Of a DNA stretch of 64,000 bases, positions 1 through 12,279 are shown one piece after another. The position numbers were made by a program, and so were the translations under genes. The DNA lies in assembly GCF_030408715.1 (NCBI RefSeq), contig NZ_CP047202.1:2089907-2153906 (forward strand), read 5' to 3'. Origin of the DNA: Corynebacterium confusum. GTDB taxonomy: Bacteria; Actinomycetota; Actinomycetes; Mycobacteriales; Mycobacteriaceae. The notes beneath the pieces were generated by a model. The model was not told where the DNA came from and ran no database searches. It worked only from the letters and a program-made list of their open reading frames with translations. The stretch's first letter is position 1, and each line of letters begins with the position of its first letter.

Positions 1-533
1 GTTTCGCGCTGCGAAAGGTTGATTTGGATATTTTTATCCCGGACCTCAGAGCCCGGGAACGCCACATCCCAGTTAATCGGGGACTCGGCAATGGTCGAAA
101 TTCCGATACGGCTGGTGGGGATCATCTGGTTGGCCAACGCCGCTTCCGCATGTGAAGACCAATGATCCGTGGTGGAGATAATCATGCGGCTGCCAAAGTA
201 TTCGCTGCCGTTTTCGGTCTCAAAGGAATGCCCTGAGGCCTCAAAGAAGGAATCGAGATGAGATTTCTGGATACGCGCATTGGAAGCGTAGAACTTGCAC
301 TGGATGGCCATCCACGTGCCATCATCTACGCGGCGGGCAACTAGGTCGATGCCGGTATCAGCGGTGCCACCGTTGTAGCGCCAGTCAGTCCACCGGCAAA
401 CCTCATCAAACTGTGCTTTCAGCGTGGGATCGGTCTTGAAATAGTTGACCATCAGTTTCTCAAAAGCAATACCGTACTTTGCCTTCGGCTGATTTTCGCG
501 CAGTTGATCCAGTACCTCAGAGAACTTTGACAT
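1..533 (-). CDS. Type ISP-like restriction/helicase protein, N-terminal nuclease part (runs off left edge)
   Basis: The frame opens at an ATG at 533 and reads without a stop to base 1, giving about 177 residues of the amino end. The segment with FEKLMVNYF, then DTGIDLVARR and MAIQCKFY, has the D...QxK arrangement of an Mrr-like PD-(D/E)xK nuclease. That domain sits at the front of large single-chain type ISP restriction-modification enzymes and related DEAD/DEAH helicases. Known type ISP proteins run to well over 1000 residues, so most of the gene is outside the window. The helicase and methyltransferase parts are not visible, so the full type is inferred. Base composition is less GC-rich than the purine genes next door, which suggests horizontal acquisition. 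An Mrr-only nuclease remains possible. Confidence 0.7.
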   Translation of the reverse strand, partial: MSKFSEVLDQLRENQPKAKYGIAFEKLMVNYFKTDPTLKAQFDEVCRWTDWRYNGGTADTGIDLVARRVDDGTWMAIQCKFYASNARIQKSHLDSFFEASGHSFETENGSEYFGSRMIISTTDHWSSHAEAALANQMIPTSRIGISTIAESPINWDVAFPGSEVRDKNIQINLSQRE

Positions 534-631
534 ACCAGTATTGTGCCTGAATTCTGTTGCACTCGTGACCAAAACTCGACAGTGTTGGCCTTAAAGAATT
601 AAGAGCTACACTAAGTGGCCTTGCACAGAAG

Positions 632-657
632 AAAAGCCCAGCCAAAGCTGGGCTTTT
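632..657 (-). terminator. Rho-independent terminator after purL
   Basis: There is an 11-bp perfect stem (632-642 with 647-657) with a 4-base loop. A run of four A on the + strand becomes the U-tract of the leftward purSQL transcript. It lies 41 bases past the purL stop. A/T runs flank both sides, so it could also act on rightward transcription. Confidence 0.8.
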
Positions 658-697
658 CGTGACTCCACGTCATTGTGCGACGTGAATGGGGAGCGGC

Positions 698-3007
<2,310 letters not shown>

Positions 3008-3016
3008 GTGCGCCTC

Positions 3017-3694
3017 CTAAACTGCGGCCGTCACGGTGTTGATAGCGGATGCAAAAAGACCCAGGCCGTCGGTGGACGGCCCGGTAAGCGGATCGATGGC
3101 GTGCTCGGGGTGCGGCATAAGCCCCACGACCCGGCCGGTCTCGTTGGTAATACCGGCAATCGCGTTGACGGACCCGTTGTAGTTGTCCGTGTAGCGGAAG
3201 ACCACGCGGCCTTCCTTCTCCAGCTCCTCGACGGTCTCCGCGGCGGCCTGGAAACGGCCCTCTCCGTGTTTAGCCGGGATGAGGATCCGCTGGCCGGCGT
3301 CAAATTCGGTGGTCCAGGCGGTCTGCGCGTTCGCGACCTCCAGGTAGGTGTCGGTGCAGTGGAAGTGCAGCCCCTGGTTGCGGGTCAGTGCCCCGGGCAG
3401 CAGTCCGGCTTCGGTCAGGATCTGGAAGCCGTTGCAAATGCCCAGCACCGGCATGCCCTTGTGGGCGGCGTCGATGACCGAGCGCATGACGGGCGCGAGG
3501 GCGGAAATCGCCCCGGAGCGCAGGTAGTCGCCGTAGGAAAAGCCACCGGGGACCACGACCGCGTCCACGCCGCGCAGGTCGGCGTCAGCGTGCCAGAGGT
3601 TTTCCACCTCGGCGCCGGCCCGGCGCGCGGCGCGGGCCGCGTCAACGTCGTCGAGCGTGCCAGGGAAGGTAATTACTCCGATCTTGGCGGACAC
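3017..3694 (-). CDS. purQ: Phosphoribosylformylglycinamidine synthase, glutaminase subunit PurQ
   Basis: This 225-residue class I glutamine amidotransferase supplies ammonia to PurL. The nucleophile Cys is in GICNGFQIL, and the His/Glu pair is in the [10 protein letters not shown] segment near the carboxyl end. The start is a GTG at 3694 that overlaps the purS stop as TAGTG, the usual sign of translational coupling. It lies between purS and purL in the same operon. Confidence 0.97.
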   Translation of the reverse strand: MSAKIGVITFPGTLDDVDAARAARRAGAEVENLWHADADLRGVDAVVVPGGFSYGDYLRSGAISALAPVMRSVIDAAHKGMPVLGICNGFQILTEAGLLPGALTRNQGLHFHCTDTYLEVANAQTAWTTEFDAGQRILIPAKHGEGRFQAAAETVEELEKEGRVVFRYTDNYNGSVNAIAGITNETGRVVGLMPHPEHAIDPLTGPSTDGLGLFASAINTVTAAV

Positions 3695-3936
3695 TACTTG
3701 ACCTCCAGCCCGGTGACCTCGTAGTCCTCGATGACGGTGTTGGCCAGCAGGGTGGCCGCGACCTTCTCCAGTTCCTCGGCCGTCACGGAGTCCGCGACCT
3801 CCAGCTCGAAGCGCTTGCCCTGGCGGACATCGCTGACCCCTTCAACCCCAATTCGACCCAGCGCGCGGACAACAGCTTGCCCCTGCGGATCCAGAATCTC
3901 GGCCTTCGGCATGACATTGACAACTACACGAGCCAT
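3694..3936 (-). CDS. purS: Phosphoribosylformylglycinamidine synthase subunit PurS
   Basis: The 80-residue protein bridges PurQ and PurL in the FGAM synthase complex. It begins [19 protein letters not shown] and carries the typical short alpha/beta fold sequence [20 protein letters not shown]. It is first in the operon. The ATG at 3936 has an AAGGAAAT ribosome site just upstream, and a TAAACT -10-like hexamer lies about 40 bases ahead of the start. The 230 bases to nucH hold the two divergent promoters and nothing else I can identify. Confidence 0.95.
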   Translation of the reverse strand: MARVVVNVMPKAEILDPQGQAVVRALGRIGVEGVSDVRQGKRFELEVADSVTAEELEKVAATLLANTVIEDYEVTGLEVK

Positions 3937-4256
3937 TAAATTTCCTTACTGTGCTCACGGCTAGGTCTGCGCGCACTAGTTTAGCCTGCCTAGGGCCGCG
4001 AAACCTACCCATCCCAGCGGCCACCCCCACACCACTGCCCGCTCCCCCAATCGAGGCTGGAAAGTAAACACCGGGTATCCCCAGCAAAGACGGAAACCAA
4101 AATCTTGGCCACACCTAGGCAAACCCCCTGCGGGCTTCGAACACGCGGCAGCGCTTACTCCCGCCAGTGTCCGCTCCGCGTTCTACAACTGAGGTTAATG
4201 TGCTCGGAACGCATGAAATTGTCTGTCTTCCCCCCAACGAAGGTGGTTCGTTCCCT

Positions 4257-6986
4257 ATGTCTTCTCCCCAGTCCTCGCGGCGGGTGGCCCGCCGCCGCGG
4301 CGCGCTCGTGCTCACGGCCGTAACCTCTACCGTCACCGCCGGTCTCGCCGTCCCCGCAGCCTCGGCAGCTCCGGCCGGGGACAACGTCGTCATCTCCGAG
4401 GTCTACGGCGGCGGTGGCAGCTCCGGCGCCGAGTACACCCACGACTTCATCGAGCTCTACAACCCGACGGATGGCGACATCAGCCTGGACGGGTGGAACG
4501 TCGAGTACTTCTCCGCCAAGGGCGGCTCCGGCGGGACCACCCAGCTGAACGGGACGATCCCGGCCGGGGCCCACTACCTCATCCAGCAGGCCCAGGGCAA
4601 CGGCGGCAGCACCCCTTTGCCGGCTGCCGACGCCACCGGCAGCCTGGCCATGTCCGCCACCAAGGGCTCGGTCCAGCTCAGCGACGGCGCGGGCGAGGCG
4701 GTCGACTTGGTCGGCTTCGGGGAGGCCAGCCTGTCCGAGGGCTCGCCGGCCCAGGCGCCGAACAATCAGAACTCGGTCCAGCGCGACGAGACCGGCACCG
4801 ACACCGATGACAACTCCGCCGACTTCACCGCCGGCGCGCCCAGCCCGGCGGGCAACGGCGGAGGCGTGGCCCCGGAACCGGGCACCGAGCCGGAGCCGGC
4901 GGATCCGCCCGTCGCGGGCGAGGTCGTGGCCATCGCCGATATCCAGGGCACGGGCTCGGCTTCCCCGCTGGTCGACCAAACCGTGACCACCGAGGGTGTC
5001 GTCACCGCCGTGTGGGAAGAAGGCGGCCTGCACGGCTACACCATCCAGACCGGCGGCGAATCCGCGGCCGGCGAGGCCAGCCACGGTCTTTTCGTCTACG
5101 CCGGCAATAACGGCACGTACCCGGAAATCGGCCAGTCCGTGCAGGTTACTGGCAAGGTCTCCGAGTACTACGGCAACACCCAGGTCTCGGCTAAGACCTT
5201 CACCGAGCTCGAGGAGCCGCTCGAGCAGGTCGAGCCCATCGAGATCGAGGAGCTGCCCGCCGGCGACGAGGCCCGGGAGTCCTACGAGTCCATGCTGGTA
5301 CTGCCCGGCACCCACACCGTGACCAACAACTACGCGCTCAACACCTACGGCGAGGTCGGCCTGGCCGCGGGCCTAAAGGCCCTGCGCCAGCCCTCCGATG
5401 TCCATGCCCCCTCGACGGATCCGAACTCCCCGCTCCAGCAGCTGGAAAAGGACAACGCCGAGCGCCTAGTCACCCTGGACGACGGCCGGACCCGGGATTA
5501 CCTGAAGACCGATAAGGAGACCCCGCTTCCGTATATCTCCCAGGACGGCGGCCAGACCATCAAGAGCCTGCGCACCACCGACCAGGTTCAATTCCAGCAG
5601 CCGGTCGTCGTGCACTACTCCCACGAACAGTGGCGCTTCCAGCCCACCTCCCCGGTCACCGGGGAGACCGCCGGCGCGGATTTGCCGATTAGCTGGGAGG
5701 ACTCCCGCGCCGCAGAGCTGGGCGCCCTCGACGTCGAAGGCGACTACACCATCGGTGCCTTCAACGTCCTGAACTACTTCACCTCGCTGGGCGAGGAATT
5801 CGGCGGCAGCTCCTACAACGACAAGGACGGCAACCCTGTCACCGTCAACCGCGGCACCACCCGCGGTGCCTACACCCAGGCCGCCTTCGAAGACCAGCAG
5901 GCCAAGATCGTCACGGCCATCAACGGCCTGGACGCCGACGTCATCGCGCTCTCCGAAATCGAGGACACCTTCGGCGTGACCGGGGATCTCTCCCGCCGCG
6001 ACGAGGCACTGAACCACCTCGTCGAGGAGCTCAACGCCGCGGGCGGAAGCTGGAAGGCCGTCGCCTCCCCGTCTCAGGGCGTGCCGGAGGATGTCGACGT
6101 CATCCGCACCGCGTTCATCTACGACCCGGACCGCGTGCGCCCGGTGGGCGAGTCCCGCATCTTCAGCGACGCCCGCTTCACCGGCACCGCCCGTGAGCCG
6201 CTGGCCCAGGAGTTCGCCCCGGCAGATGCCGGCGAGGACGCCGAGACCTTCGTGGCCGTAGCCAACCATTTCAAGTCCAAGGGTTCCGTGGTCAAGGATG
6301 ACGCGGACCACGGCGACGGCCAGGGCAACAACCCTAACGTGCGCAACGCGCAGGCCCAGGCGGTCCTCGACCACCTGGGCAAGCAGCCGGACTGGCAGGA
6401 CAAGGCCACCTTCGTCATGGGGGATCTGAACACCTACACCCGCGAGGAGGCCCTGGACATCTTCCGCAACCACGGCTACACCGTGCCGGCGGAGACCTTT
6501 GATGCCGACGCCTCCTACCAGTTCAGCGGCCTGCTCGGCTCCCTGGACCACGTCCTGGCCAACGAGGTGGCCAGCAAAAACGTCACCGACGCGCAGGTCT
6601 GGAACATCAACGCGGACGAGCCCGTTGCCTTCGAGTACTCGCGCCGTAACTACAACGCGGTCGACTTCTACGACGACTCCCCGTTCCGCTCCTCCGACCA
6701 CGACCCGGTCAAGGTCGGCTTCTCCCTCGGCGGGGATGACGCCGCCGGCGATGACGAGAACGGGAACGATGGGGACGACAACAACGAGAATGACGACCAG
6801 GGCAAGCCAGCGGGTTCGGGGGATGCCGGCTCGAGTGGCTCCTCGGTGGGCGGCGCTGTCGTGGCAGTGATTGCCGGCCTGGCCGCGGTCCTGGGCATCG
6901 GTGCCGCCCTGGCGGGGGGCCTGCGCGGCGTGCTGCCGATGTTGCCGGCGGATGTCCGCCGCGTCATCGAGCGCCTGCTGCCCTAG
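4257..6986 (+). CDS. nucH: Secreted nuclease of the ExeM/NucH family
   Basis: A 909-residue exported DNase-type enzyme. The ATG at 4257 is preferred because GAAGGTGG precedes it and it begins a clear signal peptide (Arg-rich start, hydrophobic core, cleavage near VPAASAAPA). A lamin-tail-like domain follows (about residues 40-150, VVISEVYGGGG ... FIELYNP). Then comes a linker with OB-type sequence, and an endonuclease/exonuclease/phosphatase domain at about 495-820, with catalytic-type segments LSEIED, MGDLNTYT, LGSLDHVLAN and SSDHDPVKVGF. A low-complexity Asp/Asn/Gly stretch, a membrane segment (about 862-885) and a short basic tail suggest it stays anchored. In C. glutamicum the orthologous nucH responds to phosphate starvation through PhoR, and phoSR lies 10 kb away here. 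I see no convincing PhoR repeat upstream. Its stop shares CTAG with the convergent neighbour. Confidence 0.9.
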   Translation: MSSPQSSRRVARRRGALVLTAVTSTVTAGLAVPAASAAPAGDNVVISEVYGGGGSSGAEYTHDFIELYNPTDGDISLDGWNVEYFSAKGGSGGTTQLNGTIPAGAHYLIQQAQGNGGSTPLPAADATGSLAMSATKGSVQLSDGAGEAVDLVGFGEASLSEGSPAQAPNNQNSVQRDETGTDTDDNSADFTAGAPSPAGNGGGVAPEPGTEPEPADPPVAGEVVAIADIQGTGSASPLVDQTVTTEGVVTAVWEEGGLHGYTIQTGGESAAGEASHGLFVYAGNNGTYPEIGQSVQVTGKVSEYYGNTQVSAKTFTELEEPLEQVEPIEIEELPAGDEARESYESMLVLPGTHTVTNNYALNTYGEVGLAAGLKALRQPSDVHAPSTDPNSPLQQLEKDNAERLVTLDDGRTRDYLKTDKETPLPYISQDGGQTIKSLRTTDQVQFQQPVVVHYSHEQWRFQPTSPVTGETAGADLPISWEDSRAAELGALDVEGDYTIGAFNVLNYFTSLGEEFGGSSYNDKDGNPVTVNRGTTRGAYTQAAFEDQQAKIVTAINGLDADVIALSEIEDTFGVTGDLSRRDEALNHLVEELNAAGGSWKAVASPSQGVPEDVDVIRTAFIYDPDRVRPVGESRIFSDARFTGTAREPLAQEFAPADAGEDAETFVAVANHFKSKGSVVKDDADHGDGQGNNPNVRNAQAQAVLDHLGKQPDWQDKATFVMGDLNTYTREEALDIFRNHGYTVPAETFDADASYQFSGLLGSLDHVLANEVASKNVTDAQVWNINADEPVAFEYSRRNYNAVDFYDDSPFRSSDHDPVKVGFSLGGDDAAGDDENGNDGDDNNENDDQGKPAGSGDAGSSGSSVGGAVVAVIAGLAAVLGIGAALAGGLRGVLPMLPADVRRVIERLLP

Positions 6987-7666
6987 TTCGGCAGGTAGAT
7001 GCTGTAGTCGGCCGGCTGCGCGCCGGCCGCTGCGGCCCTGTGCACGGCTTTGACGAAGTCCTTGACCACCTTCCGGTCATCGAGGTTACGGCCGGAGACC
7101 GAGAGGCGGACGGTGTTGCCGCGCTGGGCGGAGCGTTCCGCCGCGCGGATGATGTTGCGGCGCCACCACTTGGCCGCGCCGAAGCCCTCGCCGTAGGAGA
7201 GGTTGCGCGACTGGTAGAACTTGCCGGATTCTAGCTCGTGGATGCCGCGGGTGGATACGGCCACGTCGAAGCCGAAGGCCGGCAGCACCTTGAGGGTTCC
7301 CTCCGACATGCGCCAGCGCGGCGGAGCGAAGATGGTGGGGGTGAAACCGATCTTGCCCATCTGCCGGGTCGCACCGGCCAGCCGCAGCTTGGCCTCGTGC
7401 TCATCGAGGTTGGCGAATTCCGCGCGGCGGCCCTGGACGGCTTGGTCGAAGCCGTTGAGAATCAGTACCCGGCCGGCGTCTGCTTGCTCTTTGACCCACC
7501 CCTTCGTCTTGGAGTCCTTCGCCAAGTGCCAATTGCCATCAATATGCGGGGCAATCAGAAGAGACACAGGAATCGCCTCGGCATCCAGGATGCGGAGGAG
7601 ATTCGAGGCCTGTTTCCGGGTGTCGTCGAAAATACTGGAAATCGAAACCAGGAGGTGGCCATGCAT
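6983..7666 (-). CDS. DUF2334 / polysaccharide deacetylase-like protein
   Basis: A 227-residue protein with the layout of DUF2334, a divergent branch of the carbohydrate-esterase deacetylase fold. Early segments are VSISSIFDDTR and LLIAPHIDGNW, and later ones are TIFAPPRWRMSEGTL and AVSTRGIHELESG. The Asp-Asp pair and the PPRW segment resemble the metal and catalytic positions of the fold. No signal peptide is seen, so a cytoplasmic role is likely. The substrate is unknown. It follows the S9 peptidase gene by 46 bases on the same strand and ends in a CTAG shared with nucH. Confidence 0.7.
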   Translation of the reverse strand: MHGHLLVSISSIFDDTRKQASNLLRILDAEAIPVSLLIAPHIDGNWHLAKDSKTKGWVKEQADAGRVLILNGFDQAVQGRRAEFANLDEHEAKLRLAGATRQMGKIGFTPTIFAPPRWRMSEGTLKVLPAFGFDVAVSTRGIHELESGKFYQSRNLSYGEGFGAAKWWRRNIIRAAERSAQRGNTVRLSVSGRNLDDRKVVKDFVKAVHRAAAAGAQPADYSIYLPN

Positions 7667-7712
7667 AAGAAGTATTATCGCACAGCCTTCTAGGTTCCGC
7701 GCGTCGAGAACG

Positions 7713-9851
7713 CTACTCGGTACACCCCGTGGCCTGGTTGATGATCCAGGCGTATTCGAAGGCGTTCTGGCGCCACTTGTCGTAGCGTCCGGACACGCCG
7801 CCGTGGCCGGCGACCATCTCCGTCTTCAGCAGGAACTGGCCGCCGCTGGCAACGGTGCGCAGCTTGGCGATCCACTTGGCGGGTTCTACGTAGAGCACGC
7901 GGGTATCGTTCAGCGAGGTCGTGGCCAGGATGTTCGGGTAATCCTGCGCCGTGACGTTCTCGTACGGGGCGTAGCTGGCCATGTAGTCGTAGAAGGCCGG
8001 GTCGTGGTACGGGTCGCCCCACTCGTCCCACTCCACCACCGTGAGCGGGAGCTCCGGCATGAGCATGGAGGTCAGCGGGTCAACAAAAGGCACGGCGGCT
8101 TGGATGGCGGTGAAACGGTCCGGGGCCATATTCGCCACCGCCCCCATCAGCATGCCGCCCGCGGAACCACCTTCCGCCGCCAGCCGGTCCGGGCTGGTCA
8201 GGCCGCGGGCGATGAGATCATCGGCAACATCGATGAAGTCGGTGAAGGTGTTCTTCTTCTCCATGAGCTTGCCGTGGTCGTACCAGCCGCGGCCCATCTC
8301 CCCGCCGCCGCGGACGTGGGCGACGGCGAAGATCATGCCGCGGTCCAGCAGCGACAGGCGGGTGACGGAGAACCCGGGGTCGACGCTGGTCTCGTAGGAA
8401 CCGTAGCCGTAGAGCAGCATCGGCTGCGGCGCGGAGGTGTCTAGGTCCGCGCGGTGCACCACGGAGACGGGGATCTCCGTGCCGTCCTGGGCGGTGGCCC
8501 ACAGGCGATAGGCGGTGTAGTCGCCGGGGTCGTAGCCGCCCTGGACCTCCTGCTGCTTCAGCAGGGTGCGCTCGCCGGCGGCCACGTCGTACTGCAGGAC
8601 CTGAGCAGGCTGCGTGAATGAGCCGTAGACCATGCGGATGACCGGGGTGTCCCACTCCGGGTTGCCGGTGGTGCCGGCGGTATAGATCTCCTCGTCAAAG
8701 TCGACCTGGGTGAACTCGCCGAGCCCCTCACCCTCGGTCAGCGGCATGATGGCGATGCGCCCGATGCCGCCGTTGCGGTAGACCAGCACCAGCTGGTGCT
8801 GATAGGTATCCACTCCCTCGATGCGCACGTCCTCGCGGTGCGGGACCAGCACCTGGGTATCGCGCAGGGCGGGCAGGCCGGTGTCCTTCGTCAGCGCCGA
8901 GCAGACGGTGACCTCGAAGTTGGCGCCGGCAGCGTTGTGGGTGACGATCCAGCGGTCCTCGCCGTCGATGACGGCGTGGTCCACCTCGTATTCGACCCCG
9001 GATTCGCGCTCCCAAAGCAGTTGGAACTCGCCTTCCGGTTGGTCCTGCTCCAGCACCCAGAACTCCGAGGTGATCTTCGAACTGGAGACCAAGAACAGGT
9101 ACTTGTCGCTGCGGGTGCCGCCCACTCCAACACTGAAGTGGGCGTCTTCCTCGTAGAAGATGCGCACGTCGTCTTCCTGCGGCGTGCCTACCTTGTGGCG
9201 CCACACGCTATCGGCGCGCCAGGCCTCGTCGACGGTCTGGTAAAAGATGTAGTCCTCGCCGACCCAGGTCGCGCCGTAGAACAGGCCCATCAGGTGATCG
9301 TCCAGCAACTCGCCCGTAGCCAGGTCCTTGATGCGCAGCTCAAAGCGCTCGTCGCCGCTGACGTCGACGGAATACGCCAGGTAACGCCCCGAGGTCGTGA
9401 TGGAAGAGGCCCCCAGAGAGAAGAACTCGTTGCCCTCGGCCAGCTCGTTCAGGTCGAGCAGCACCTCTTCGCCTGCCGGGCGACCTTCCTCCGGGATGAC
9501 GGGCGGGAACCACGGGTCCGCGCCCTCCTCGACCGACAGGCGGCACGACAGACCGTAGCTCTTGCCCTCCTGGGAGCGCCCGTAGTACCAGTAATCGCCC
9601 TGGCGCACGGGAACGGACATGTCCGTTTCCTTGATGCGGGACTTAATCTCCTGGTAGATATTCTCGGTCAGCGTCTCCAGGTGCGCGGTCTGCGCCTTGG
9701 TGTAGTCGTTTTCCGCGTTGAGGTAGTCCAGCGTGTCCTGCGACTTCTTATCCCGCAGCCACTCGTAATCATCGACGAAAGTGCGGCCGTGGAATTGGCG
9801 CGAAATCGGACGAACGGGGGCTACCGGAGCATGCATGGATTCATCAGTCAT
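7713..9851 (-). CDS. ptrB: S9 family prolyl oligopeptidase (protease II / oligopeptidase B type)
   Basis: The 712-residue serine peptidase has an amino-terminal beta-propeller (about residues 1-420) and a carboxyl alpha/beta-hydrolase domain. The nucleophile Ser is in AEGGSAGGMLMG (near residue 561) and the catalytic His is in MVAGHGGVSGRYD near the end. It cuts short peptides, in oligopeptidase B after basic residues. That specificity is inferred from the family and length. No signal peptide is present. It lies downstream of purC on the same strand, so may be co-transcribed at low level with the purine genes. Confidence 0.9.
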   Translation of the reverse strand: MTDESMHAPVAPVRPISRQFHGRTFVDDYEWLRDKKSQDTLDYLNAENDYTKAQTAHLETLTENIYQEIKSRIKETDMSVPVRQGDYWYYGRSQEGKSYGLSCRLSVEEGADPWFPPVIPEEGRPAGEEVLLDLNELAEGNEFFSLGASSITTSGRYLAYSVDVSGDERFELRIKDLATGELLDDHLMGLFYGATWVGEDYIFYQTVDEAWRADSVWRHKVGTPQEDDVRIFYEEDAHFSVGVGGTRSDKYLFLVSSSKITSEFWVLEQDQPEGEFQLLWERESGVEYEVDHAVIDGEDRWIVTHNAAGANFEVTVCSALTKDTGLPALRDTQVLVPHREDVRIEGVDTYQHQLVLVYRNGGIGRIAIMPLTEGEGLGEFTQVDFDEEIYTAGTTGNPEWDTPVIRMVYGSFTQPAQVLQYDVAAGERTLLKQQEVQGGYDPGDYTAYRLWATAQDGTEIPVSVVHRADLDTSAPQPMLLYGYGSYETSVDPGFSVTRLSLLDRGMIFAVAHVRGGGEMGRGWYDHGKLMEKKNTFTDFIDVADDLIARGLTSPDRLAAEGGSAGGMLMGAVANMAPDRFTAIQAAVPFVDPLTSMLMPELPLTVVEWDEWGDPYHDPAFYDYMASYAPYENVTAQDYPNILATTSLNDTRVLYVEPAKWIAKLRTVASGGQFLLKTEMVAGHGGVSGRYDKWRQNAFEYAWIINQATGCTE

Positions 9852-9915
9852 AGGCCCCCATCCTACGTCAACGCGCTACCCGGCCAGCGGGTCACTCCCG
9901 CCCGCTGCGTGGGCT

Positions 9916-10800
9916 TTAGCCTACCCAATCGATGAACTGCTTGCCGGATAGACGCTCGTAGGCCTCGATGTAGCGCAGGCGGGTGGCGGAGACGATCTCG
10001 TCCGGCAGGGCCGGCGGGGTGGTCTCGGAGGCCTTGTCCCAGCCGGATTCCGGCGAGGTCAGCCAGTTGCGGACGTACTGCTTGTCGAAGCTGGGCTGGA
10101 CCTCGCCCTCGACGTAGGAGTCGGCCGGCCAGTAGCGGGAAGAGTCCGGGGTCAGCACCTCGTCGGCCAAGACGAGGGTGCCGTCGCTGTCCAGGCCGAA
10201 CTCGAACTTGGTGTCAGCCAGGATGATGCCGCGCTCTTCGGCGATCTGGGCGGCCTGGGCGTAGATGGTCAGCGTGGCGTTGCACAGCTGGGCGGCGCGG
10301 TCGGCGCCGAGGTCTTTCACGACGCGCTCGTAGGTGACATTCTCGTCGTGCTCGCCCTGTTCGGCCTTAGTAGCCGGGGTGAAGATGGGCTCCGGCAGGC
10401 GGGAGGACTCCACCAGGCCGGAGGGCAGTTCGATGCCGCAGACCGTGCCGTTGGCCTGGTATTCCTTCAGCCCGGAGCCGGTCAGGTAGCCGCGGGCCAC
10501 ACACTCGAAAGGCAGCATCTGCAGTTTCTTGACCACGAATGCCCGGCCCAGGACCTCTTCTGGGATCCGCTCGTCGTCGACCGGGCCGGCCAGGTGGTTG
10601 GGGAAATTGATGGCGTCGAAGAAGAACTGCGAGGTCGCAGTCAGCACCCGCCCCTTGTCCGGGATGGCGGGCTCCAGGGCGAAGTCGAAGGCGGAAATCC
10701 GGTCGCTGGCCACCATGAGCAGCGTGTGCTCATCGATGGCGTAGATATCGCGGACTTTGCCGGATACGAGGTGCTGATAATCGCTAAGACGTGGTCGCAT
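9916..10800 (-). CDS. purC: SAICAR synthetase PurC
   Basis: A 294-residue phosphoribosylaminoimidazole-succinocarboxamide synthase, which joins CAIR and aspartate with ATP. It begins [20 protein letters not shown]. The segments [20 protein letters not shown] and [10 protein letters not shown] are family hallmarks. An upstream in-frame ATG at 10809 exists, but TGGGG lies just before the ATG at 10800, so that start is chosen. It follows purB by about 26 bases and is almost certainly co-transcribed with it. Confidence 0.95.
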   Translation of the reverse strand: MRPRLSDYQHLVSGKVRDIYAIDEHTLLMVASDRISAFDFALEPAIPDKGRVLTATSQFFFDAINFPNHLAGPVDDERIPEEVLGRAFVVKKLQMLPFECVARGYLTGSGLKEYQANGTVCGIELPSGLVESSRLPEPIFTPATKAEQGEHDENVTYERVVKDLGADRAAQLCNATLTIYAQAAQIAEERGIILADTKFEFGLDSDGTLVLADEVLTPDSSRYWPADSYVEGEVQPSFDKQYVRNWLTSPESGWDKASETTPPALPDEIVSATRLRYIEAYERLSGKQFIDWVG

Positions 10801-10826
10801 GCCCCACATCTTAGCGCGCCGGTGGG

Positions 10827-12257
10827 CTAAATAATCTCGCCCGGGCGGTACTGGGCGGCTTGGGGGTGCTGGTCCGCCTTTTCGGCGATCCGGGACAGAA
10901 CCTGGCCTACCTGCGCTTCCGCAGCGCCGATGAAGGCGTGCTTGTCGGCGAGGGCCTCATCCAGGGCAGCCCTGTCAAGGGGGAGGCGCTCATCAGCGGC
11001 CAGGCGCTCCACTAGGTCTTGGTCCGCGCCGTTTTCGCGCATGTTCAGCGCCACGGCGACGGCGTTTTCCTTGATGACCTCGTGGGCGGTCTCGCGTCCC
11101 ACCCCGGCGCGCACGGCCGCCATTAGGATGCGAGTGGTGGCCAAGAACGGCAGGTAGCGCTCGAGTTCGCGGTCGATCATGGCCGGGAAAGCGCCGAATT
11201 CCTCCAGCACGGTCAAGAAGGTCTCGAACTGTCCGTCCAGCGCGAAGAAGGCGTCCGGCAGTGCGACACGGCGGATGACGGAGCAGAAAACGTCGCCCTC
11301 GTTCCACTGCTGCCCGGCCAGGTCGCCGACCATGGTCAGGTAGCCGCGGAGGATGACCTGGAAGCCGCAGACGCGCTCGCAAGAGCGGGCGTTCATCTTG
11401 TGAGGCATGGCAGAGGAACCGACCTGGCCTTCCTTGAAGCCCTCGGTGACGGTCTCGTTGCCGGCCATCAGGCGGATGGTGGTGGCCAGCGAAGACGGCG
11501 CCGCGCCCAGCTCGACGAGGGCGGAGACGGCATCGAAGTCCAGCGAGCGCGGGTAGACCTGCCCGACGGAGTCGAAGATCCGGCTAAAGCCGAGGTAGTC
11601 CGCTACGGCGGTCTCCAGGGAGGCCAGCTTGTCATGGGACCCACCCATCAGGTCCAGCATGTCCTGGGCCGTGCCCATCGGGCCCTTGATGCCGCGCAGC
11701 GGGTAGCGGTTCAGCAGTGCCTCGACGCGCTCGATGGCCAGCAGCATCTCATCGGCGGCGGAGGCGAAGCGCTTGCCCAGGGTGGTGGCCTGGGCGGCGA
11801 CGTTGTGGGAGCGGCCCGCCATGACCAAGTGCTGGTACTTGTCGGCGTGCTCGCCCATGCGGGCCACCACGGCGATGGCCTTGTCGCGGATGATCTGCAG
11901 GGAGCGGTAGATCTGCAGCTGCTCGACGTTTTCGGTCAAGTCGCGGCTGGTCATCCCCTTGTGGATGTGCTCGTAGCCGGCCAGCGCGTTGAATTCCTCG
12001 ATACGCGCCTTCACGTCGTGGCGGGTAACGCGCTCGCGCTGGGCGATGGAGTCCAAGTCGACGTCTTCGACCGCTGCCTCGTAGGCGCTGATCGCCTCGT
12101 CGGGGATATCCACCCCCAGGTCCTTCTGGGCGCGCATGACCGCGATCCACAGCTGCCGCTCGAGCACGATCTTGTGCTCGGGGCTCCAGATTTCGGTCAG
12201 CTCCGCCGAAGCGTAGCGGGAGGACAGGACGTTGTTAATCTTCTTCTTTTCAGCCAC
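10827..12257 (-). CDS. purB: Adenylosuccinate lyase PurB
   Basis: A 476-residue fumarase/aspartase-superfamily lyase that acts twice in purine synthesis, on SAICAR and on adenylosuccinate. The superfamily signature loop is [15 protein letters not shown], and the substrate-binding [13 protein letters not shown] and [16 protein letters not shown] segments are present. It starts 22 bases after the metal-dependent regulator gene on the same strand and leads into purC. The MntR-purB-purC order resembles that of C. glutamicum. Confidence 0.96.
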   Translation of the reverse strand: MAEKKKINNVLSSRYASAELTEIWSPEHKIVLERQLWIAVMRAQKDLGVDIPDEAISAYEAAVEDVDLDSIAQRERVTRHDVKARIEEFNALAGYEHIHKGMTSRDLTENVEQLQIYRSLQIIRDKAIAVVARMGEHADKYQHLVMAGRSHNVAAQATTLGKRFASAADEMLLAIERVEALLNRYPLRGIKGPMGTAQDMLDLMGGSHDKLASLETAVADYLGFSRIFDSVGQVYPRSLDFDAVSALVELGAAPSSLATTIRLMAGNETVTEGFKEGQVGSSAMPHKMNARSCERVCGFQVILRGYLTMVGDLAGQQWNEGDVFCSVIRRVALPDAFFALDGQFETFLTVLEEFGAFPAMIDRELERYLPFLATTRILMAAVRAGVGRETAHEVIKENAVAVALNMRENGADQDLVERLAADERLPLDRAALDEALADKHAFIGAAEAQVGQVLSRIAEKADQHPQAAQYRPGEII

Positions 12258-12279
12258 AAGCCCTCATTATTCCACGTGA

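Noticed and set aside
5466..6701. A 411-codon minus-strand frame opposite nucH
   Set aside because: Antisense of the nuclease domain, no recognizable motif.
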